The translations under genes were made by a program, and so were the position numbers. A stretch of DNA of 60,000 bases from Lineus longissimus (lineage: Eukaryota; Nemertea; Pilidiophora; Heteronemertea; Lineidae): the NCBI RefSeq assembly GCF_910592395.1, contig NC_088322.1, positions 1,366,001 through 1,426,000 on the forward strand, in the 5' to 3' direction. Below, one piece after another: positions 18,120 to 25,064 of the stretch; position 1 is the first letter of the stretch; each line of letters begins with the position of its first letter. The notes beneath the pieces were generated by a model. The model made no database searches and had not been told where the DNA came from. It saw nothing but the letters and a program-made list of their open reading frames with translations.

Positions 18120-18352
18120 GCACCATGATCGACACGAAAAATATTGGAAACACCATTTACCATTCTGCAGTTTTAGCAGCACTTGTTGTTGGCTATGGCA
18201 TGGCTGCTAAAAAGCTACTCAAGTCAAATATTGGAGATCCTAGTAAACCTGACCTAATGGAGGCAGTGAAGCTCACTGGAGCTGTGTCACTAGCTATCAT
18301 AACCAAAGGCTATTTGGAAAAGCAAGGATTGCCGAAGAACATCACTAATTAA
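18116..18352 (+). CDS. 78-aa membrane protein, conserved Polinton type
   Basis: Two hydrophobic segments (VLAALVVGYGMAA at about 20-32 and VKLTGAVSLAIITKGYL at about 51-67) separated by a polar loop (KSNIGDPSKPDL), ending in a short polar tail. The layout resembles small two-pass proteins found in the capsid half of many animal Polintons. Function unknown. The stop codon is built into the left arm of a long hairpin. Confidence 0.7.
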   Translation: MSTMIDTKNIGNTIYHSAVLAALVVGYGMAAKKLLKSNIGDPSKPDLMEAVKLTGAVSLAIITKGYLEKQGLPKNITN

Positions 18353-18410
18353 GAGAGCTAGCAAAATGCTAGCTCTCTTAATGGCAACAGGGCTACCAAA
18401 TTGGTAGTCC
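18350..18410 (+). terminator. two hairpins after the 78-aa gene
   Basis: A 14-bp stem starts at the stop codon (arms contain AGAGAGCTAGCA and TGCTAGCTCTCT, loop AAA; 18350-18380), then a CTACCAA/TTGGTAG hairpin (18390-18410). It is the same cassette as at 11651-11748. Confidence 0.6.
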
Positions 18411-18455
18411 TTGATTACTCACTTCGTTCGTAGAAGTAAAAAAATTATAAAATAA

Positions 18456-18845
18456 ATGGCTGGCATGATTTTAACAACAATTTTTGGAGCAGTAGCTAAT
18501 GCGACTGCTTTTGTTGGAGGTAATGCCATGTTCCACGCATTTGATGCTAAGAATGCTGCAGAAGAGCGTAAAAGACACGATTTAGCAAGTGAAAAATTAC
18601 AAAAGGAATCAGCAACTTGGTCTCACAATAGAATTAAACATCTTGACTTCCTAGCAGAACAACGACAGAAAAAACATCAGGCACAATCAGACATGTTAGA
18701 CATGAAAGATTCTATCCGCTATTATGACAACATCCATCCTGAGCCAACTTTAAATTATAAACCTAGTCAGAGTCAGAAAAATTATGAACAAGCCTATATT
18801 GCAGGGAGTGTGATTGGATCAGCTGTTTTGTCAAAATTTATTTAA
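18456..18845 (+). CDS. 129-aa conserved Polinton protein
   Basis: Short hydrophobic N-terminus (ILTTIFGAVANATAFVGG), a charged helical middle (AAEERKRHDLASEKLQKE) and a small C-terminal hydrophobic segment (AYIAGSVIGSAVLSKFI). Similar proteins occur next to the large membrane protein in related elements. It begins after the second hairpin cassette at a TTATAAAATAAATG signal and ends 5 bp before the next gene. The role is unknown; both termini could touch a membrane. Confidence 0.7.
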   Translation: MAGMILTTIFGAVANATAFVGGNAMFHAFDAKNAAEERKRHDLASEKLQKESATWSHNRIKHLDFLAEQRQKKHQAQSDMLDMKDSIRYYDNIHPEPTLNYKPSQSQKNYEQAYIAGSVIGSAVLSKFI

Positions 18846-18850
18846 AATAA

Positions 18851-20272
18851 ATGGCTGGTAATGATGATCTAGCATTTGAAGATAAAGTCAATGATCCAAA
18901 TAAAGATGACTTGGTGGATGCGGAAGAGCAACAAAGAGAGGATAATGGTAATCTTATAGATGAATTGACTGGAGATGTTCCACGACCTGTAAGGAAAAGT
19001 TTAATGGACAAAGAGATCATCATTGATAGAAAAGATGAATTTATTAACAAATATATGGAAAAAAATGAATTATATTTAAGAAGGGACATAAAAGAATTAC
19101 GTAACAAACTGACAATTACTCCAAGCGGAACTGTATTTTTCCACCCAATAGATGGAGATAAAATTAAACTAACACGAGCTGATAAAGATCCTTATACTGT
19201 TAGCTCTATAAAAGGAAAAGGAAAAACAGAATTCATGAGCTTTTTTAAAAAAATTAATATAAACACTCCAATACTTGAAAATGTTGGAGAAAAAACAGGT
19301 AGAAGACAATTGAATTTCGACAATGAAGCAGGATCTAGTAATATTCCTCTGAAACCTGACATTATTGACACCAATGAACAAGCTAGAGTACAGGATACAA
19401 ATGAGGAAGCGAGAGTACAGGATACAAATATTGACACGGGTGAATCAACGATTGTTGAATCTAATAATGTTGATGACATTCAAGATGCCACTTTGAGCTC
19501 AAACGAACCTATAAAAACAAAGAATTCTAAATTAGATGAAGTCATTGACTATTTCAGGCGTAAATTTAAAGCGATTAAAGAAAAATATAGGCAAGCACGT
19601 GACAGAATAAAAGATAAGATAACCACATTGAGACAAAGCGATGATTTTGAAATGGAAAATTTGATTGATAATGAAGAACAAAATTATCAAGAAATAGATG
19701 AAGCAGAAGCTGATGAATTAGATTCAATCAAAGAAACGTCAAGACCTTATTTTGAACAAGTAGCTGAAGGCTATAGAAAAACTGTCAATGATACAAGTAA
19801 ATCCTTAGGAGACAGACTTGACGCTTTATTCAAATTGAAGGGCTTTAAACTTGCTACTATTGTGACTGCTGTGCTGATGGCGATTTCTGCCATTGGTGCA
19901 AGCTTTGTATATGGCATTGGCTCTTTAGTCAAACCAAGTACTCCTTCTAAGATTACACCGGGAGGATCTGGAAGACCTAGTCAACCTATAGGACCTAGCA
20001 AACCTCCTAGTAAAATAACACAAGGTTTGATCAAATTTAAAAATTGGCTACTCTCCTTAGGTAAAAAAGCTTTAGTCGCTTTGCCTGGAATTTTAGGCTC
20101 TATTGTGTCTACTCTCTTAAAAGCAGCTGCTAATGTTGTAGGATTTTTAGCAGAACATGTGATTATTATGGTCGCTGTCACTATTTTAGTGATTATTCAA
20201 GTATTATCAACCAATATAGGAACCATTAAACAAAAAGCACATAAAATTTCTTCTAAAATAAATGAACGTTAG
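18851..20272 (+). CDS. large Polinton membrane protein with coiled coil and C-terminal hydrophobic segments
   Basis: A 473-aa protein. The N-terminal 200 residues are charged and include two RVQDTNEEA-type short repeats. A basic helical stretch (about 230-265, FRRKFKAIKEKYRQARDRIK) and an acidic one follow. Hydrophobic segments lie at about residues 335-360 (ATIVTAVLMAISAIGASFVYG) and in the last 75 residues, separated by a proline-rich linker (SRPSQPIGPSKPP-like). Such multi-domain membrane proteins are common beside the minor capsid gene in Polintons; function is unknown. Its last 11 bases overlap the minor capsid start (ATG at 20262). Confidence 0.75.
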   Translation: MAGNDDLAFEDKVNDPNKDDLVDAEEQQREDNGNLIDELTGDVPRPVRKSLMDKEIIIDRKDEFINKYMEKNELYLRRDIKELRNKLTITPSGTVFFHPIDGDKIKLTRADKDPYTVSSIKGKGKTEFMSFFKKININTPILENVGEKTGRRQLNFDNEAGSSNIPLKPDIIDTNEQARVQDTNEEARVQDTNIDTGESTIVESNNVDDIQDATLSSNEPIKTKNSKLDEVIDYFRRKFKAIKEKYRQARDRIKDKITTLRQSDDFEMENLIDNEEQNYQEIDEAEADELDSIKETSRPYFEQVAEGYRKTVNDTSKSLGDRLDALFKLKGFKLATIVTAVLMAISAIGASFVYGIGSLVKPSTPSKITPGGSGRPSQPIGPSKPPSKITQGLIKFKNWLLSLGKKALVALPGILGSIVSTLLKAAANVVGFLAEHVIIMVAVTILVIIQVLSTNIGTIKQKAHKISSKINER

Positions 20273-20951
20273 ATTTCATGATGTATTAAGGATGCTACTT
20301 CCAGCGAGTATTCAGTCCTATGACACAATACAGGTTGAAAAGGCTATTATTCCTATGACTTACTATAATTTTTCAAGGACATTGGGAAATAGTCATCTAC
20401 GATTAGCGACGGTCGTCAATGATGAATATACAGCACAGGATATCATTGTTATTCCTGATGGATTTTATACGCCAGCGACGTATAATAAAGCAGTCAAGGA
20501 AGCGTTGAAAGAAAAAGGACATGCTGATGACTTTGAGTTGACTTATATACCTTCATTAGGGAAAATAAACATTAAAGTTAAGCCACCATTTGGTGTCATT
20601 CTCCATCAAGAACTAGGTGACATATTAGGAATGACTCATGAAGAGATTACCTTCATAAGCTCAGAAATTACTGGAAATAAACCTTGTAAACTTCTACCTT
20701 ATCATGAGTATAGAATTTCTTGCAGTATTTTGGATGGACATAAAAATTTAGTGAATGGAAAACGCAGTGATCTTCTGACATCATTTGTTCCCAAAGGTAA
20801 ATATTATGGTGATATTCATGAATATACCTCTCTTCAAAAAGTGAAAATCGCAAAGCACGATCATACTAGTATTGAACTACACATCAAGGATCAGAATGAT
20901 GATCCTATTGAATTTTTAACGCCAGTTTCCATTGATTTACGATTAGAATAA
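20262..20951 (+). CDS. minor capsid protein (single jelly-roll, penton type)
   Basis: A 229-aa protein expected to form the capsid vertices. It is beta-rich, with VEKAIIPMTYYNFSRTLGN (about 27-45), IPDGFYTPATYNKAV (about 67-81), a FGVILHQELGDILGM segment and a C-terminal LHIKDQNDDPIEFLTPV. These match the layout of Polinton minor capsids, where an 'n-x-w/y-x-N' segment is followed by 'G-x-Y'. It overlaps the upstream gene by 11 bp. The signal AAAATAAATG lies inside the end of that gene. Confidence 0.82.
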   Translation: MNVRFHDVLRMLLPASIQSYDTIQVEKAIIPMTYYNFSRTLGNSHLRLATVVNDEYTAQDIIVIPDGFYTPATYNKAVKEALKEKGHADDFELTYIPSLGKINIKVKPPFGVILHQELGDILGMTHEEITFISSEITGNKPCKLLPYHEYRISCSILDGHKNLVNGKRSDLLTSFVPKGKYYGDIHEYTSLQKVKIAKHDHTSIELHIKDQNDDPIEFLTPVSIDLRLE

Positions 20952-21365
20952 ATGGATGACGCTGAACAATTTAGACTTGAAAAAATTAAAGAAAACATTA
21001 CAGAATTAGAGTTGACTATTGAAAAAAGAAAAAAATTACATAAACATTATAAAAAAGCGAGTCAAATCTTACACGGTTGTGAAATTGGTATGTATATTAC
21101 CAGTGTCACAGTCGCATCAATTGGAGCGGCGACTGTGATTGGAAATGTCATCAGCATTCCAATTTCTGCCATTTGTACACTCCTAGGCTTAGTTGGAAAA
21201 ATTGTCGTTCCTAAGTTGAGGAAAAAGGAGAAAAAACATTTAGCTATTTTAATTGAGAAAAAAGCATGCTTGCGAGGTGTTGATAATTTACTTTCCAGAT
21301 ATTTGGATAATGGTACTATTTCTGCAAGTGAATTTGAGCTCATCCTAGAATCCGAAATGACATGA
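20952..21365 (+). CDS. conserved 137-aa Polinton protein, coiled coil plus hydrophobic hairpin
   Basis: The N-terminus is a charged helix (IKENITELELTIEKRKKLHKHYKKA-type, about 11-36). A central hydrophobic, glycine-rich region (about 45-90, TSVTVASIGAATVIG and ISIPISAICTLLG) and a helical tail ending in NGTISASEFELILESE follow. This layout is common in the last forward gene of animal Polintons. Function unknown. Its ATG abuts the stop of the minor capsid gene (TAAATG), so stop and start signal are fused. Confidence 0.78.
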   Translation: MDDAEQFRLEKIKENITELELTIEKRKKLHKHYKKASQILHGCEIGMYITSVTVASIGAATVIGNVISIPISAICTLLGLVGKIVVPKLRKKEKKHLAILIEKKACLRGVDNLLSRYLDNGTISASEFELILESEMT

Positions 21366-21428
21366 CTTTCATCTGAGATAATCAGTTTGGGCTGTAAAAG
21401 CAAGTCAGACAAAAGTAGTGTAGATGAG

Positions 21429-21462
21429 TAAATTTATAGGCTTTTTAGCTTATAAAATTACA
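21429..21462. terminator. hairpin at the third convergent gene junction
   Basis: GTAAATTTATAGGC and GCTTATAAAATTAC form an imperfect stem around TTTTTA. The minus-strand stop (21450-21452) lies inside it. Confidence 0.5.
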
Positions 21463-21731
21463 TCGGTCAGATTTACAGATCCATCTTTATAATACCTTAG
21501 GTCAATGATAGAAATATCAAGCCATGGGTTATAACACACATGACCATATATGTGATTTTTAATCAACATTCTTTTGTGCTCCATGAGACATGTGACATTC
21601 ATTGGAAAGTCTGTGATGTTCATGATTGGAGCGAGAGTATATCTAGGTAAAAAATTAATTCCGGTTAAAATGACATTTCCTGAAATTGACAAGATTAGAA
21701 CACCAATGAGAGCTTTCGCAGTTTTGTTCAT
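21450..21731 (-). CDS. small secreted or membrane-anchored protein, unknown
   Basis: A 93-aa protein with a signal-peptide or anchor-like N-terminus (residues 5-24, AKALIGVLILSISGNVILTG), three N-x-T sites (NIT, NVT, NLT) and two cysteines (about 49 and 67). It is the only internal gene of the element with a clear secretory look. Not recognised; it could be a host-derived or accessory protein. The start follows GTAAATAAAATG read on the minus strand. It lies directly inside the right terminal repeat, a position where accessory genes vary between elements. Confidence 0.6.
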   Translation of the reverse strand: MNKTAKALIGVLILSISGNVILTGINFLPRYTLAPIMNITDFPMNVTCLMEHKRMLIKNHIYGHVCYNPWLDISIIDLRYYKDGSVNLTDVIL

Positions 21732-21745
21732 TTTATTTACAATAA

Positions 21746-22288
21746 AATAATTTTAGTTAAATATAAGATGAGTATAAAATTAGTCTAAAAGATTAAATCC
21801 ATAGAACTTTTTACCTTGTTTCGTTTCCTTGACTCCTGTAAATCTTATGTAATTGTGGTGACCATTTAGTTTTTGTTTGATGATCGACGTGGCCCATACG
21901 GTCACTTCTTTAGATTCTGCGTCCACTAGTTCAAGGAGGGTTGATTCTCCTACTTTTGTTGTTATTGTTCTGAATGATTTAATTTTATACCAATTGTTCA
22001 CGGGAAGATCTTTAAATTTTGTATATTCTGTCACTCTTGAATCAAGTTCTGAATTTGATGGAAAGGTGTTCATTTATTATAAGAAAAGTTTTTTTGATTT
22101 TTTATTTTTTTGAAAATTATGAAATTTTGATAATTTTGGACGATTTGGACGATTTAGTGACTTGACTGAGAAATGACTGGGGAGAATTTAGACTAGGATT
22201 TGACTCAGATAAGTTTATACTGAGAAATGACTGAGATAAGTTTGACTGGGATTTGACTCTGAGTTACAACTGTCCATATTACACTACT
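21746..22288 (-). repeat. Polinton right terminal inverted repeat (543 bp)
   Basis: Reverse complement of 6491-7033. It ends ...TACACTACT and is followed by the target duplication. It has the same length as the left copy and is nearly identical. Confidence 0.95.
21780..22073 (-). CDS. small Polinton protein encoded inside the terminal repeat (right copy)
   Basis: A 97-aa protein identical to the product of 6706-6999 except KETKQGKKF in place of KETKRGKKF. It has the same promoter-like box before the ATG. With two inward-facing identical copies the element gains a gene dosage of two. Function unknown; a nucleic-acid-binding fold is possible. Confidence 0.75.
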   Translation of the reverse strand: MNTFPSNSELDSRVTEYTKFKDLPVNNWYKIKSFRTITTKVGESTLLELVDAESKEVTVWATSIIKQKLNGHHNYIRFTGVKETKQGKKFYGFNLLD

Positions 22289-22294
22289 TGTCCA
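22289..22294. repeat. target-site duplication, right copy (TGTCCA)
   Basis: Exact match to 6485-6490, directly outside the right terminal repeat. Confidence 0.95.
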
Positions 22295-24054
22295 GGGTCA
22301 ACAGTGACAGGACCTGGTCATCTAAGGGGACACCAATTATCACAACCTGTCCAGGGTCAACAGTGACAGAATCTGGTCATCTAAGGGGACACCAATTATC
22401 ACAACCTGTCCAGGGTCAACAGTGACAGGACCTGGGCATCTAAGGGGACACCAATTATCAAAACCTGTCCAGGGTCAACAGTGACAGAATCTGGTCATCT
22501 AAGGGACACCAATTATCACAACCTGTCCAGGGTCAACAGTGACAGAATCTGGTCATCTAAGGGACACCAATTATCACAACCTGTCCAGGGTCAACAGTGA
22601 CAGGACCTGGTCATCTAAGGGGACACCAATTATCACAACCTGTCCAGGGTCAACAGTGACAGAATCTGGTCATCTAAGGGACACCAATTATCACAACCTG
22701 TCCAGGGTCAACAGTGACAGGACCTGGTCATCTAAGGGGACACCAATTATCACAACCTGTCCAGGGTCAACTGTGACAGGACCTGGCCATCTAAGGGGAC
22801 ACCAATTATCACAACCTGTCCAGGGTCAACAGTGACAGGACCTGGTCATCTAAGGGGACACCAATTATCACAACCTGTCCAGGGTCAACTGTGACAGGAC
22901 CTGGCCATCTAAGGGGACACCAATTATCACAACCTGTCCAGGGTCAACAGTGACAGGACCTGGCCATCTAAGGGGACACCAATTATCACAACCTGTCCAG
23001 GGTCAACAGTGACAGGACCTGGTCATCTAAGGGGACACCAATTATCACAACCTGTCCAGGGTCAACAGTGACAGGACCTGTCCATCTAAGGGGACACCAA
23101 TTATCACAACCTGTCCAGGGTCAACAGTGACAGGACCTGGTCATCTAAGGGGACACCAATTATCACAACCTGTCCAGGGTCAACAGTGACAGAATCTGGT
23201 CATCTAAGGGACACCAATTATCACAACCTGTCCAGGGTCAACAGTGACAGAATCTGGTCATCTAAGGGACACCAATTATCACAACCTGTCCAGGGTCAAC
23301 AGTGACAGGACCTGGTCATCTAAGGGGACACCAATTATCACAACCTGTCCAGGGTCAACTGTGACAGGACCTGACCATCTAAGGGGACACCAATTATCAC
23401 AACCTGTCCAGGGTCAACAGTGACAGGACCTGGCCATCTAAGGGGACACCAATTATCACAACCTGTCCAGGGTCAACAGTGAGAGGACCTGGTCATCTAA
23501 GGGGACACCAATTATCACAACCTGTCCAGGGTCAACAGTGACAGGACCTGTCCATCTAAGGGGACACCAATTATCACAACCTGTCCAGGGTCAACAGTGA
23601 CAGGACCTGGTCATCTAAGGGGACACCAATTATCACAACCTGTCCAGGGTCAACAGTGACAGAATCTGGTCATCTAAGGGACACCAATTATCACAACCTG
23701 TCCAGGGTCAACAGTGACAGAATCTGGTCATCTAAGGGACACCAATTATCACAACCTGTCCAGGGTCAACAGTGACAGGACCTGGTCATCTAAGGGGACA
23801 CCAATTATCACAACCTGTCCAGGGTCAACTGTGACAGGACCTGACCATCTAAGGGGACACCAATTATCACAACCTGTCCAGGGTCAACAGTGACAGGACC
23901 TGGCCATCTAAGGGGACACCAATTATCACAACCTGTCCAGGGTCAACAGTGACAGGACAGTGTCAATGTCATCTGAGGGGACACCAATTATCACAACCTG
24001 CATGACCGTGGTCAACAGTGACAGGACTTGGTTATCTAAGGGGACACCAATTCA
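22295..24054 (+). repeat. 59-bp minisatellite, right part, with a higher-order repeat
   Basis: Continues the array broken by the Polinton. Units of 59 and 58 bp (GGGG or GGG in CTAAGGGGACACC). From about 23110 a block of eight units (470 bp: six 59-mers and two 58-mers) is repeated at about 23580 with the same order of variants. The array decays after about 23950. Confidence 0.92.
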
Positions 24055-25064
24055 TGAGTTACCAGTCCTGTAACAGGGCCATAGTTTCACAGACTTACAC
24101 GAGATGGCGTGGCAGTACTTGGCTACCTGCTTCTCGTCTCGTTGTAAATAATGCCATGTGCTAATCTATAAATAGACACCAAGTGTATTTACTTTTTGAG
24201 GTCAAGGTCATAAGTGGTACGGTAATTTTAGCATTCACGAAAATGTCAGCAACACCATCTCCAAAAAATCCTATTTTTGCACAATATTTTGGCTTCAACA
24301 ACAACGAGGTTTGTAATTAGCCACAGTATTTTACGATGGAAATGTAGAAAGTGACGTTGACCATCAATGAAATGTCAAGTCACAGTGTTGGATAGTTTGA
24401 AAAGCAGATGTCAAGACGAAGTCTAAACGACGTGTAAACTGCATGCACTAGGACTATGACTATGACTATGAGTATGTGATACTCACTATGCAGCAATGAA
24501 TGAGCAAGCCTTGTAAGCTCCTCTGACTCCGAGGCCTCTCTCTGACTGTCTCTGACCATGCTGACTACTCTCTCTCTATCTGAGTAGCTCTGTGCTCAGC
24601 AGCTAACGCTTACTTCTGTCTCGTGTGTGTGAGATTAGACGCCAGTGACATTACTTTCAACAACAGCAACAACAACATCATGACATCAATAAAGTGTCTT
24701 TGTCATAATTCTGCAGATTTCTGGTCCTGGGATTCTGGTATGCATAGGCGTAGACTTTGTATATTATATGATGACAGAAATATATTCGAAATGTCACTGA
24801 TCAGTCAATTGGTGAATTATCATTAATTGCCACAGTCATTCTACTTCTACTTCTAGTTAAATAATTAACATTAACAGTTACCAGTTGTTTGAAAGAAATG
24901 TCCATGACCCAGATCAGTGATGAAGATTAGCCGATAACCGAATGAATGTTTACTTGACAAGAAGAGTAAAATACGTCATTTCTTTTTCGTAATTCTTCCA
25001 AAAATGACGAGCACATAATTCAAACCTAGAATTATTCCATTCCAGCTACAGCATGGGAAGAAGC
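24055..25064. other. non-coding, likely upstream region of CDK5RAP3
   Basis: No gene seen. It contains short simple repeats (GACTATGACTATGACTATGA near 24450, TCTCTCTGAC near 24535). The first CDK5RAP3 codon lies at its end, so the promoter may be here, but I see no clear TATA box or initiator. Confidence 0.45.

Larger units (their letters stand above)
6491..22288. mobile_element. complete Polinton/Maverick element (15,798 bp)
   Basis: A virus-like self-synthesising DNA transposon. It has 543-bp terminal inverted repeats starting AGTAGTGTAATATGG, a 6-bp target duplication, and the family's core genes: protein-primed polymerase B, retroviral-type integrase, packaging ATPase, major and minor capsid proteins. 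Sixteen or so internal genes are tightly packed and all main frames are open. The element is visibly richer in A+T than its flanks. The two terminal repeats are nearly identical (I noticed one amino-acid difference between the two copies of the terminal gene), so the insertion is recent. No adenain-like protease was found. Identification and boundaries are very secure. Confidence 0.97.
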
